Shown here: one piece after another, positions 34,370 through 42,923 of the stretch | Position numbering within the stretch: position 1 is the stretch's first letter | Layout of the letters: every line of letters starts with the position of its first letter | Program-made: the position numbers and the translations under genes | The notes under the pieces: generated by a model | What the model saw: the letters and a program-made list of their open reading frames with translations, nothing else | Databases searched by the model: none | Told to the model about the DNA's origin: nothing | From: Bradyrhizobium canariense | GTDB lineage: Bacteria > Pseudomonadota > Alphaproteobacteria > Rhizobiales > Xanthobacteraceae | Direction: 5' to 3' | DNA length: 64,000 bases | NCBI RefSeq assembly: GCF_019402665.1 | Contig: NZ_VSST01000039.1 | Span: 1 to 64,000 of the forward strand

Positions 34370-36706
34370 GTGGCAAATATCAACCAGAAAATTGCGCAGG
34401 AGCTTGGGGTTCGGGCGGAGCAGGTCGAGGCGACAGTGGCGCTGCTCGACGGCGGCGCCACGGTTCCCTTCATCGCCCGCTACCGCAAGGAAGCGACCGG
34501 TGCACTCGACGACGCGCAATTGCGCACGCTGGAGGAGCGCCTGGGTTACCTGCGCGAGCTCGAGGACCGCCGCAAGGCCATCCTCGAATCGGTCCGCGAG
34601 CAGGGCAAGCTCGATGCCGCGCTGGAAGCCTCCATTCTCGCCGCCGACAGCAAGGCACGCCTCGAAGACATCTATCTGCCGTTCAAGCCGAAGCGCCGCA
34701 CCAAGGCGGAGATCGCCAAGGAAGCCGGCCTCGAGCCGCTCGCCAATCAGCTCATGGCCGACCCCACCAACGATCCGAAGGTCGTCGCTGAGGCCTTCGT
34801 CAATGCCGAGAAGGGTGTTGCTGATGCCGCTGCGGCGCTCGACGGCGCCCGCGCCATCCTCGTCGAGCGTTTCGACGAAGACGCCGACCTGATCGGCGCG
34901 CTTCGCGAAGAGGTGTGGACCAATGCGCGCATGGCCTCCAAGGTGCGCGACGGCAAGAAGACCGAGGGCGAAAAGTTTGCCGATTATTTCGAGTTCTCCG
35001 AGCCGCTGACGAAGCTGCCCTCGCACCGCATCCTCGCGATGTTCCGCGGCGAGAAGGAAGAGATCCTCGATCTCCAGATCCAGGCCGAGGCCGAAGCATC
35101 GCCGCCGGGCGTGCCGAGCGTCTATGAGCTGAAGATCATGAAGCGGTTCGGCATCGCCGACCTCAAGCGCGCCGGCGACCGCTGGATGATCGACACCGTG
35201 CGCTGGGCCTGGCGCACCAAGATCCAGGTGCATCTCAACATCGACCTGCGCATGCGGCTGTGGAATGCGGCCGAGACCGAAGCCGTGCGCGTGTTCGCCT
35301 CGAACCTGCGCGACCTCCTGCTGGCCGCGCCGGCCGGCACCCGCGTCACCATGGGACTCGATCCCGGCTTCCGCACCGGCGTCAAGGTTGCCGTCACCGA
35401 TGCGACCGGCAAGGTGGTGGATACTGCCGTGATCTATCCGCACGAGCCGCAGCGACAGTGGAACGAGGCGCTTGCGATCCTCGGCAAGCTCGCATTGAAG
35501 CATCGCGTCGAGCTGATCGCGATCGGCAACGGCACCGCCTCGCGCGAGACCGACAAGCTCGCGGCCGACCTCGTCAAGGGCCTGCCCGACTTGAAGATGA
35601 CCAAGATCGTGGTGTCGGAAGCTGGCGCGTCGGTCTATTCGGCCTCGGCTTTCGCCTCGGAGGAGTTGCCGGGCCTCGATGTCACCCTGCGCGGTGCGGT
35701 GTCGATCGCGCGGCGGCTCCAGGATCCGCTCGCCGAGCTCGTCAAGATCGAACCTAAGGCGATCGGCGTCGGCCAGTACCAGCACGACCTCGGTCAGGCC
35801 AAGCTCGCCAAATCACTCGACGCCGTGGTCGAAGACTGCGTGAACGCGGTCGGCGTCGACGTCAACACCGCCTCGGCACCACTGCTCGCGCGCGTGTCGG
35901 GCGTCGGTTCCGGCCTTGCCTCGAGCATCGTGGCACACCGCGACGCCAACGGTCCGTTCAAGTCGCGCAAGGCGCTGAAGGACGTGCCGCGGCTCGGCCC
36001 CAAGGCGTTCGAGCAGTGCGCGGGCTTCCTGCGCATCCTCGGCGGCGAGGACCCGCTCGACGCCTCCGGCGTGCATCCGGAAGCGTATCCGGTGGTGCGC
36101 CGGATTCTCAGCGCCACCAAAAGCGACATCAAGGCGCTGATCGGCAGCAGCGACATCGTTCGCACGCTGAAGCCGAAAGACTTTGTGGACGAGACGTTTG
36201 GTCTGCCGACCGTCACCGACATCCTGCGCGAGCTCGAGAAGCCCGGCCGCGACCCGCGTCCGGCGTTCAAGGCCGCGGTGTTCATGGACGGCGTCGAGGA
36301 GATCAAGCACCTCAAGAAGGGCATGATCCTCGAGGGTACCGTGACCAACGTCGCCGCGTTCGGCGCCTTCGTCGACATCGGCGTGCACCAGGACGGCCTC
36401 GTGCACATCTCGGCGATGTCCAGGACCTACATCAAGGATCCACGCGAGGTGGTGAAGCCCGGCGACATCGTCAAGGTGAAGGTGCTGGACTTCGAGGTCG
36501 CGCGCAAGCGCATCTCGCTGACGCTGCGGCTCGACGACGAGGTCGGCGCCAAGAAGGACGCGCCCGGCATGCAGCGGGACAACAGCTCGCGCAATCCGTC
36601 CCGTATGACCTCGTCGGCCCCGCGCCAGCAGGAATCTTCCGGCGGCGGCGCCCTCGCGGAAGCGCTGCGCCGCGCGGCCGAGAAAAACGGCGGCAAGAGG
36701 GCGTAG
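34370..36706 (+). CDS. tex: Tex-family RNA-binding transcription accessory protein
   Basis: A 778-residue cytoplasmic protein. Domain order is that of Tex: an N-terminal helical region (INQKIAQELGVRAEQVEA; FIARYRKEATG), a YqgF/RuvC-like domain (MGLDPGFRTGVKVAV), helix-hairpin-helix motifs (LLARVSGVGSGLASSIV and LGPKAFEQCAGFLRI) and a C-terminal S1 domain (about 655-725, GMILEGTVTNVAAFGAFVDI). The last 50 residues are a basic low-complexity tail. Tex binds RNA and affects transcription and translation. GTG 34370 is the start; the N-terminus ANINQKIAQ matches the family. Confidence 0.93.
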   Translation: MANINQKIAQELGVRAEQVEATVALLDGGATVPFIARYRKEATGALDDAQLRTLEERLGYLRELEDRRKAILESVREQGKLDAALEASILAADSKARLEDIYLPFKPKRRTKAEIAKEAGLEPLANQLMADPTNDPKVVAEAFVNAEKGVADAAAALDGARAILVERFDEDADLIGALREEVWTNARMASKVRDGKKTEGEKFADYFEFSEPLTKLPSHRILAMFRGEKEEILDLQIQAEAEASPPGVPSVYELKIMKRFGIADLKRAGDRWMIDTVRWAWRTKIQVHLNIDLRMRLWNAAETEAVRVFASNLRDLLLAAPAGTRVTMGLDPGFRTGVKVAVTDATGKVVDTAVIYPHEPQRQWNEALAILGKLALKHRVELIAIGNGTASRETDKLAADLVKGLPDLKMTKIVVSEAGASVYSASAFASEELPGLDVTLRGAVSIARRLQDPLAELVKIEPKAIGVGQYQHDLGQAKLAKSLDAVVEDCVNAVGVDVNTASAPLLARVSGVGSGLASSIVAHRDANGPFKSRKALKDVPRLGPKAFEQCAGFLRILGGEDPLDASGVHPEAYPVVRRILSATKSDIKALIGSSDIVRTLKPKDFVDETFGLPTVTDILRELEKPGRDPRPAFKAAVFMDGVEEIKHLKKGMILEGTVTNVAAFGAFVDIGVHQDGLVHISAMSRTYIKDPREVVKPGDIVKVKVLDFEVARKRISLTLRLDDEVGAKKDAPGMQRDNSSRNPSRMTSSAPRQQESSGGGALAEALRRAAEKNGGKRA

Positions 36707-36780
36707 CTTCTAACCTCTCCCCGCTCTTCTGCTGGGAGGTGTCGGATCGCTGCTCGATATATCGAGAGTTCTATCCGCGT

Positions 36781-36869
36781 CGTCATTGCGAGCGCAGCGA
36801 AGCAATCCAGAATCTTTCCGCGGCGGGACTCTGGATTGCTTCGTCGCAAGGGCTCCTCGCAATGACGAG
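36781..36869. repeat. intergenic inverted repeat, family D
   Basis: Starts CGTCATTGCGAG and ends CTCGCAATGACG, with the inner words AGCAATCCAG and CTGGATTGCT. The right arm is slightly degenerate (extra AAGGGCTCCT). Same family as 50901-50980 and 56020-56100. It lies in the 300-bp gap after tex, which otherwise holds only the promoter and leader of the next gene. Confidence 0.85.
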
Positions 36870-37006
36870 GAGAGAGCGCGGGTCCGTCTCCCTAACTTCC
36901 GCGTCAGAATCTGGCGCGTTTGTAAGTTGAAGGTGCCGGTCCCTTCCTCTCATCTGATCCTTCTCGCGCGGCAGAAATATCGCCGCGCAGTACGGAGGAT
37001 GCTTCG

Positions 37007-37510
37007 ATGGACAACAGGCTTTTCAAAGGCCTCACCGCGGTGACGATCGCAGCGGTGATGGCGCTCGCTTCACCGGTGCTCGCCCGTGGCGGCGGTGGAG
37101 GCGGCGGCCACGGCGGTGGTGGTTTTGGCGGCGGAGGTCATGGCGGCTTTGGCGGTGGCGGGCATTTCGGTGGCGGCGGCATGCACGCGGGAGGCTTTGG
37201 CGGCGGCATGCACGCCGGTGGCTTCGGCGGCATGCACGTTGGCGGCATGGGTGGCGCCCGTTTCGCCCATGTCGGCGGACCGGGCTTCGGCGGCGCCCGC
37301 TTCGCGCACGCGGCGATCGGGCCGCGCTTCGCTGGTTCCGGCTGGCACGGCAGGCCCTTCATCGGCCGCCACGCCTTCTTCCGGCACCACCATCGCTTCT
37401 TCTTCGGAGCACCTTTCATCTATGCCGGCTACAATGACGGCTGCTGGCGCAGGAGCTGGACGCCCTATGGGTGGCAATGGGTCAATGTGTGCGGAGACTC
37501 TTGGTACTAG
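37007..37510 (+). CDS. exported Gly/His-rich protein
   Basis: 167 residues. A signal peptide (TAVTIAAVMALASPVLA) is followed by about 75 residues of Gly-Gly-His/Phe/Met repeats with several MHAGGFGG units, then a His/Phe/Arg-rich segment (GRHAFFRHHHRFFFGAPF) and a C-terminal region with two Cys (DGCWRRSW and NVCGDSWY) likely to form a disulfide. Similar proteins are common in rhizobia without assigned function. Metal binding or a surface role is composition-based inference. An OmpR-type two-component system lies directly downstream. Confidence 0.8.
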   Translation: MDNRLFKGLTAVTIAAVMALASPVLARGGGGGGGHGGGGFGGGGHGGFGGGGHFGGGGMHAGGFGGGMHAGGFGGMHVGGMGGARFAHVGGPGFGGARFAHAAIGPRFAGSGWHGRPFIGRHAFFRHHHRFFFGAPFIYAGYNDGCWRRSWTPYGWQWVNVCGDSWY

Positions 37511-37607
37511 CATCGCCGTACCGCACCATTGTCGCGATCGTCATCGGACGGTTCCGCTCAGCCCCGGAACGGGATAGTCTGGTGGCGATCGTCGCGCGGA
37601 GTTTGTC

Positions 37608-38300
37608 ATGTCCGGAGGTCACCGCCGCATTCTGGTCGTCGAGGACGACGCGGAAACCGCAGGCCAGCTCGTCGAGGAGCTGACGATTTCCGGCTACGAC
37701 GTCGATCTCGCCGCCACCGGGCGCGAAGCCCTCAGCCACGGCGCCGCGCGCGACTATGCCGTGATCACCATCGACCGCATGCTGCCCGACATCGACGGCA
37801 TCAGTGTGATGCGCCAGTTGCGCGACGACGGCATCGCCGCGCCGTTCCTGATCATCTCCGCACTTGGCGAGGTCGACGACCGCGTGCGCGGCTTGCGCGC
37901 CGGCGGCGACGATTATCTGGTCAAGCCGTTCTCCTTCACCGAATTGCTGGCGCGGCTGGAGGCACTCGGCCGGCGCAGCGACACCGTTGCCAAGGAGACG
38001 ATCCTGCGGGTTGGCGATCTCGCCGTCGACCTGATCGCACGTAGCGCGAGCCGCCGCGGCCGGAAGATTCCGCTGTTGCCGCGGGAATTCCAACTGCTCG
38101 AATATCTCGTCCGCAACGAGGGCCGCGTCGTCTCGCGTGCGATGCTGCTCCAGCATGTCTGGGATCTGCATTTCGATCCCTCCACCAACATCATCGACGT
38201 CTATGTCGGGCGCGTCCGTCGCAAGGTCGATGATGCCCAGGCCTATCCGCTGATCCACACCATCCGCGGCATCGGATATTGTCTCCGTGCTCCTGGCTAA
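37608..38300 (+). CDS. OmpR-family response regulator
   Basis: 230 residues. The receiver domain (about 7-120) has the acidic pair in VVEDDAE, the phosphoacceptor Asp56 in TIDRMLPD, the switch Ser in IISALGE and Lys106 in YLVKPF. The C-terminal winged helix (about 130-228) shows LLPREFQLLEYLVRNEGRVV and IDVYVGRVRRKVD, the recognition helix region. It overlaps the kinase gene by 14 bp, so the pair is translationally coupled. Confidence 0.93.
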   Translation: MSGGHRRILVVEDDAETAGQLVEELTISGYDVDLAATGREALSHGAARDYAVITIDRMLPDIDGISVMRQLRDDGIAAPFLIISALGEVDDRVRGLRAGGDDYLVKPFSFTELLARLEALGRRSDTVAKETILRVGDLAVDLIARSASRRGRKIPLLPREFQLLEYLVRNEGRVVSRAMLLQHVWDLHFDPSTNIIDVYVGRVRRKVDDAQAYPLIHTIRGIGYCLRAPG

Positions 38301-39360
38301 AACGCTCCGCTCCTCGACCTTCCGCCTTGCGCTGATCGCGATCGCAGCATTTGGGCTGATCGTCGCGGCGATCATGGCCTATGTCTATTTCGGCACGATC
38401 ACCTATGTGCAGAACCGTGTCGGCGATGCCGGCGATCACAGCGGCTTCACCGCGATGATCGAACTCGCAATGGCCGCTGTCGCGGTGCTGATGCTGGTGC
38501 TCGCCGGGCTCGCCGCGGTGCTGGTGACGCGCCGCACGGTCGGGCGAATCGAGGAGATCAACGCCACCAGCCGCGCCATCATGATGTCGGGCCTCGACCA
38601 GCGCATTCCCTTGCGCGGCAGTCACGACGAGTGGGACCGCGTCGCCGAAAACCTCAACCAGATGCTCGACCGCATCGAGACACTGATGGGCGAGGTCAAG
38701 CAGGTCAGCGACAACGTCGCCCATGATTTGCGTACGCCGCTGACGCGCATGCGGGGCCGGCTGGAGAAGGCCTATCACGCCCCTCGCAACGGCGAGGCCG
38801 ACGCGGCTCTGATTGGTGACACCATCGCCGATCTCGACGCGGTGCTCGGCATGTTTGCCTCGATCACCCGCATTTCGGAGATCGAGACCCGCGCCCGCCG
38901 CAGCGCGTTTCGCACGCTTGATCTCACCGAAATCGCCGGCGAGGTCGTCGAGCTCTACGATGCCGCCGCCGAACAGGTTGCGACGCGGCTCAGCCTCGGC
39001 GGCGATCGCGAGGTGGCGATCACAGGCGATCGCGACCTCCTGTTCGACGCCATCGCCAATCTCGTCGACAACGCGATCAAGCACGGCTGCGAAGGCGGGC
39101 AGGTGATCGTCACCTGCCGCCGCACCGACGGCGGTGCGACGATCGCGATCGCCGACGATGGTCCCGGCATTCCCACTGATGAGCGCGATCATGTGTTCAA
39201 GCGCTTCTACCGGCTCGAACAGAGTCGCTACACCCCCGGTAACGGCCTCGGCTTAAGCTTGGTCGCCGCGGTCGCCCGCCTCCATGGCGCCGAGATTGCC
39301 CTGCACGACAACGCGCCGGGGCTGACGGTTCAGCTCAGCTTCCCGCCGCACCTGCCCTAG
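38287..39360 (+). CDS. HAMP-containing sensor histidine kinase
   Basis: 357 residues, start GTG 38287 inside the response-regulator stop region. Two membrane helices (about 13-35 and 57-80) enclose only about 21 extracytoplasmic residues. A HAMP domain (about 81-132) follows, then the H-box with His146 in VAHDLRTPLTRM, the N-box ANLVDNAIKHG, and the G boxes DDGPGIP and GNGLGLSL. All catalytic boxes are intact. The tiny periplasmic loop suggests membrane or internal sensing. It is the cognate kinase of the upstream regulator. The stop overlaps the convergent LuxR-type gene by 4 bp. Confidence 0.93.
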   Translation: MLLAKTLRSSTFRLALIAIAAFGLIVAAIMAYVYFGTITYVQNRVGDAGDHSGFTAMIELAMAAVAVLMLVLAGLAAVLVTRRTVGRIEEINATSRAIMMSGLDQRIPLRGSHDEWDRVAENLNQMLDRIETLMGEVKQVSDNVAHDLRTPLTRMRGRLEKAYHAPRNGEADAALIGDTIADLDAVLGMFASITRISEIETRARRSAFRTLDLTEIAGEVVELYDAAAEQVATRLSLGGDREVAITGDRDLLFDAIANLVDNAIKHGCEGGQVIVTCRRTDGGATIAIADDGPGIPTDERDHVFKRFYRLEQSRYTPGNGLGLSLVAAVARLHGAEIALHDNAPGLTVQLSFPPHLP

Positions 39361-39728
39361 AGTTCGATCACGCCGCGGCGGGCCGCATGTGCCACCGCAT
39401 CGGTTCGGCCGGTGGCGTCGAGCTTGTCGAGCAGCGAGCCGACATGGAATTTGACCGTGTGGACGGAAATGCCGAGCTGACGCGCGATCATCTTGTTGGA
39501 GCCACCTTCCGCCATCAACGCCAGCACATCGAGCTCGCGCTGTGTCAGCGCGATGTCCTCAGGCATGATGCGCGGATCGCGGGTGACAATCGTCGCGGCC
39601 GCCTTCTCGCCGGGTTCGGCGAGGCGAAGCCCGGCGATATGGCCGAGCAGAGCCGCCAGGCGATCGGCAAGGGCGGGATCGTCGATCTCCAAGGCCAGAA
39701 CGATCTCGGGGGCGATATCCTCGCTCAC
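39357..39728 (-). CDS. small LuxR-type helix-turn-helix regulator
   Basis: 123 residues. The C-terminal half (about 58-120) is a typical GerE/LuxR DNA-binding domain: LTQRELDVLALMAEGGSNKM, then IARQLGISVHTVKFHVGSLL. The N-terminal 55 residues (LALEIDDPALADRLAALLG) look like a shortened receiver remnant without a phosphoacceptor. The GTG start (39728) overlaps the TGA of the HtrA-like gene in a GTGA, meaning translational coupling. Genes coupled like this often act on the same process, but none is known here. Confidence 0.85.
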   Translation of the reverse strand: MSEDIAPEIVLALEIDDPALADRLAALLGHIAGLRLAEPGEKAAATIVTRDPRIMPEDIALTQRELDVLALMAEGGSNKMIARQLGISVHTVKFHVGSLLDKLDATGRTDAVAHAARRGVIEL

Positions 39729-40591
39729 GCCGCCGGCCTCTCGCCGATCGTGACCTTGAAGCTGACCGGCTCGCCGCCGCGGCGCGCCGCGATATCGACC
39801 ACCGCGCCCACGCTCGCCGGACCCAGCGTCCGCGACAGTGCACGCACGCCGGACAGTTTCTGGTCGTTGACGGCGACGATGACGTCGCCCTGGCGGATGC
39901 CGGCCGCCGCCGAAGGGCCGGCCTTGTCGACATTCATCACCATCGCGCCGACGCCGTCGTCGAGCCGGACCGGCTGCAGCCCGAGGCCGAGATATCCGCG
40001 TGCGATGCGGCCGCGCGCCTCTAACTGGGCCGCGACCCGCTCGATCGTCGCTGTCGGGATCACCAGCACACGCCTCGGGCCGAGCACGGCCATGCCGAAG
40101 GCTTCCCCCGATGCATCGAGCGCGAGGCCGCCCTGCTGGCTAGAGCGCAAGCGGACGTCGAGCTCGATCCGCGCGTCGATGTCGCCGCCGCGCAAGGAGC
40201 GCCAGCTCTTGCCGGACAGCGACACCATGCCGAGCGCGGCGCTCGGCGCATCGCGGTTGGTGGCGACAACAACCGACAACGCGCCGAGGGGCGGCACAAT
40301 TGTGGCCAGCTTGACCGGGGCAATCGCGCTATCGACGCGCAGCAGTGCGATATCCGTCGTATGGTCGCGGCCTGCGATCGTGGCGGCCGCGGTGCTGCCG
40401 TCGGGGAGGCCGATCTCGACGTCGCCCTCGTCGGCCAGCGCCTCGTCGGCGGTGACGATCAGGCCGGGTTTCCAGACGAAGCCGGTGGCGCGGGAGCGAT
40501 GCGAATGCACGGCGACGACGGAGGGCGCGGTGCGCGCCACGACGTCAGCGAGCGCCGACGATAGGGAGGTCAGGGGAGTTGAGTCGGTCAT
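39725..40591 (-). CDS. HtrA-like trypsin/PDZ protein without catalytic residues
   Basis: 288 residues. The chymotrypsin-fold frame is recognisable: TGFVWKPGLIVTADEAL, GRDHTTDIALLRVD and SGEAFGMAV. A PDZ domain (about 185-280, GYLGLGLQPVRLDDGVG; AAAGIRQGDVIVAVND) follows. In active HtrA proteases the first segment carries TNxHV and the third GNSGG. Here the His position is Glu50 and the Ser position is Gln153 (SSQQGG), while the Asp80 equivalent is kept. There is no signal peptide. It is therefore predicted to be a cytoplasmic pseudoprotease or scaffold. It is upstream of, and coupled to, a LuxR-type regulator. Confidence 0.82.
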   Translation of the reverse strand: MTDSTPLTSLSSALADVVARTAPSVVAVHSHRSRATGFVWKPGLIVTADEALADEGDVEIGLPDGSTAAATIAGRDHTTDIALLRVDSAIAPVKLATIVPPLGALSVVVATNRDAPSAALGMVSLSGKSWRSLRGGDIDARIELDVRLRSSQQGGLALDASGEAFGMAVLGPRRVLVIPTATIERVAAQLEARGRIARGYLGLGLQPVRLDDGVGAMVMNVDKAGPSAAAGIRQGDVIVAVNDQKLSGVRALSRTLGPASVGAVVDIAARRGGEPVSFKVTIGERPAA

Positions 40592-40784
40592 GGGGGGCTC
40601 CTGTAAGCTGCCCCCAATCTGGGATGTCGCGGCCGATTGTGAAACTGGCCGGATGGCCAGGAAATGAGCAGGGAAAGCTGGTCCGTAAGACCACGGCCGA
40701 CGAACATGTGATTGGGAGCCGCTCACGGCAACGTGTAGCAATCGAGAAATTGCGCCGCCTCCAGGATTTTAGCGAGCCTGAACG

Positions 40785-41750
40785 ATGACCATCGACCTCA
40801 CCCGCCGCACCCTGCTTCAACTCGCCGGCGCCACCTCGCTTGCAATGGCGGCAGCGGGCGCGGCGCGCGCTGAGGGCGCACCACAGGGCGGTGGGCCGAC
40901 CTACGCCAGCCGTACCCCGATGCGGGTCGGCATGGTGACGCTCCGGGTGAAGAATCTCGACAAGGTTGCGGACTACTACCGCGACGTCATCGGGCTCACC
41001 GTGATGGAACGCTCGGCAACTGCTGCAAGGCTCGGCACGGCCGGTATCACCCTGCTGGTGCTGGAGGCCCGTCCTGATGCCGAGATCGAGCCACGCAGCG
41101 CCGCCGGCCTTTACCACACTGCGTTCCTGATGCCGACCCGCAAGGACTTGGCACGCTGGTTGGTCGCAGCGGCCTCGCATCGTGTGCCGCTGTCGGGCTT
41201 TGCCGATCATCTCGTCAGCGAGTCCGTCTATCTCGACGATCCCGAAGGCAACGGCATCGAGGTCTATGCCGACCGCGATCCCTCGCAATGGCAGTGGAGC
41301 GAGGGCAGCGTGAAGATGGCGGCGGACGAGCTCAACATTCCCGACCTGCTGTCGCTGACCAATACGCGCGTGCCTGATTATGCCAAGGCGCCCGACGGTC
41401 TGCGCATCGGCCACATGCACCTGCGCGTCGGCGACCTCACGCAGGCTGAGCGCTTCTATCACGGTGCCATCGGCCTGGACCCGACCCGCAGCCGCAACGG
41501 TGCCGCGTTCCTGTCGTCGGGCCGCTACCACCATCACCTCGGCATGAACGTCTGGCAGAGCCAGGGCGCCGGCCAACGCGACGATCAGGCAACAGGGCTC
41601 GCCTGGTTTTCGCTGGTGACGGAGAAGCCGGACCTGCTTGCCGCCCAAGACGAGCGCCTGCGCAAGGGCGGCGCGAAAGTTACGGCGCTGGCGAATGGCG
41701 TGGAGGCGGTTGATCCCTGGGGCACACGGGTCCGGCTGATCAGGGTTTGA
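40785..41750 (+). CDS. Tat-exported VOC-family protein
   Basis: 321 residues. The N-terminus has a twin-arginine motif and hydrophobic region (LTRRTLLQLAGATSLAMAAA) ending near GAARA. Two VOC/glyoxalase-type modules follow (about 45-165: MVTLRVKNLDKVADYYRDVI, YHTAFLMP, GIEVYADRDP; and about 205-320: GHMHLRVGDLTQAERFY, YHHHLGMNVW). The arrangement resembles extradiol-dioxygenase-like proteins such as CatE, but the last module ends WGTRVRLIRV, with Arg where a metal-ligand Glu is expected, so metal ligands may come from both modules. Export to the periplasm is unusual for this fold. Function unknown. Confidence 0.82.
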   Translation: MTIDLTRRTLLQLAGATSLAMAAAGAARAEGAPQGGGPTYASRTPMRVGMVTLRVKNLDKVADYYRDVIGLTVMERSATAARLGTAGITLLVLEARPDAEIEPRSAAGLYHTAFLMPTRKDLARWLVAAASHRVPLSGFADHLVSESVYLDDPEGNGIEVYADRDPSQWQWSEGSVKMAADELNIPDLLSLTNTRVPDYAKAPDGLRIGHMHLRVGDLTQAERFYHGAIGLDPTRSRNGAAFLSSGRYHHHLGMNVWQSQGAGQRDDQATGLAWFSLVTEKPDLLAAQDERLRKGGAKVTALANGVEAVDPWGTRVRLIRV

Positions 41751-41814
41751 TCGCGGGCGCGAGCGTTGGTAAGACCGGTCAGGCGCAAGCCAGTTTCCGG
41801 GATTTACAGCTGAC

Positions 41815-42690
41815 ATGTCCGATTTTCGCGGCGTCTTCCCCTATCTCGTCTCGCCCGTCGCTGCCGACGGCGCAGTGCGGACGAACGTGCTCGCAAGGCT
41901 CTGCGACGATCTGATAAGCGCCGGCGTCCACGGTCTGACCCCGCTCGGCTCGACCGGCGAGTTCGCCTATCTCAATGCCGCCCAACGCACCGCGGTCGTG
42001 CAGACCACGATCGAGGCGGCAAGGGGACGCGTGCCTGTAGTCGCGGGCGTGGCCTCCACCTCGACGGCTGACGCGGTGGCGCAGGCGAAGGCGTATCAGA
42101 AGCTCGGTGCCGACGGCATTCTGGCGATCCTGGAAGCGTATTTCCCGCTCGCCGATGCCCAAATCGAATCCTATTTTCGCGCCATCGCGGATGCCGTGGA
42201 CATCCCCGTCGTGATCTACACCAATCCGCAATTCCAGCGCTCCGATCTCACCCTCGACACCATCGCGCGCCTCGCCGAGCATCCGCGCATCGGCTACATC
42301 AAGGACGCCTCGACCAACACCGGCCGGCTGCTCTCGATCATGAACCGCTGCGGCGATGCCTTGCGGGTGTTCTCGGCCTCCGCCCACATCCCGGCCGCGG
42401 TGATGCTGATCGGCGGGCTCGGCTGGATGGCGGGCCCTGCCTGCATCATCCCGCGCCAGAGCGTCGCGCTCTACGACCTCTGCAAGGCCGGCCGCTGGGA
42501 CGAGGCGATGGCGCTCCAGCGCAGGCTGTGGCGCATCAACGAGGCTTTTGCCCGCTTCAATCTGGCGGCCTGCATCAAGGCCGGTCTGGCCATCCAGGGC
42601 TATGACGTCGGCGATCCCGTCCCGCCGCAGGCCGCACTCACCGCCGATGCGCGCAAGGTCGTGGAAGCGGCCTTGCGGGAGCTGGCGTAG
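41815..42690 (+). CDS. DapA/NAL-superfamily aldolase or lyase
   Basis: A 291-residue TIM barrel of the N-acetylneuraminate lyase superfamily. The Schiff-base Lys is in GYIKDASTNTG, the proton-relay Tyr in VVIYTNPQF, and the pyruvate-binding TPLGSTGEFAYL segment is near residue 42. The Arg that binds the dicarboxylate in true DapA is not in the expected place, so it is probably not a dihydrodipicolinate synthase. It likely acts on a 2-keto acid. It is 64 bp after the VOC gene, possibly co-transcribed. Confidence 0.85.
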   Translation: MSDFRGVFPYLVSPVAADGAVRTNVLARLCDDLISAGVHGLTPLGSTGEFAYLNAAQRTAVVQTTIEAARGRVPVVAGVASTSTADAVAQAKAYQKLGADGILAILEAYFPLADAQIESYFRAIADAVDIPVVIYTNPQFQRSDLTLDTIARLAEHPRIGYIKDASTNTGRLLSIMNRCGDALRVFSASAHIPAAVMLIGGLGWMAGPACIIPRQSVALYDLCKAGRWDEAMALQRRLWRINEAFARFNLAACIKAGLAIQGYDVGDPVPPQAALTADARKVVEAALRELA

Positions 42691-42700
42691 CCGATCCCCT

Positions 42701-42824
42701 CGTCGTCATGGCCGGGCATAGCCGTCCGAAGGACGGCGTCGCTTTCGCTCGCCTATGTCCCGGCTATCCACGCGCTTCCACACGAAAAGTACGTGGATGC
42801 CCGGGACAAGCCCGGGCATGACGA
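42701..42824. repeat. intergenic inverted repeat, family E
   Basis: Outer arms CGTCATGGCCGGGC and GCCCGGGCATGACG enclose an inner hairpin formed around TCCCGGCTATCCACG and CGTGGATGCCCGGGA. It fills most of the 230-bp gap between the DapA-family gene and the molybdenum hydroxylase gene. Only one copy is seen in the window. Confidence 0.75.
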
Positions 42825-42923
42825 AATCGCGGATATACCGCCTAAAAGCGCGGCTGGTATGCCCTTGATCGATCCGCTAAAAGGCGGCCCGCAGTTTCGA
42901 AAAGACCCTGAGGACCCCACGGA

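Noticed and set aside
41815..42690. Naming the DapA-family gene as dapA.
   Set aside because: The Arg that contacts the substrate carboxylate in true DapA is not in place, and no lysine-pathway genes are nearby.
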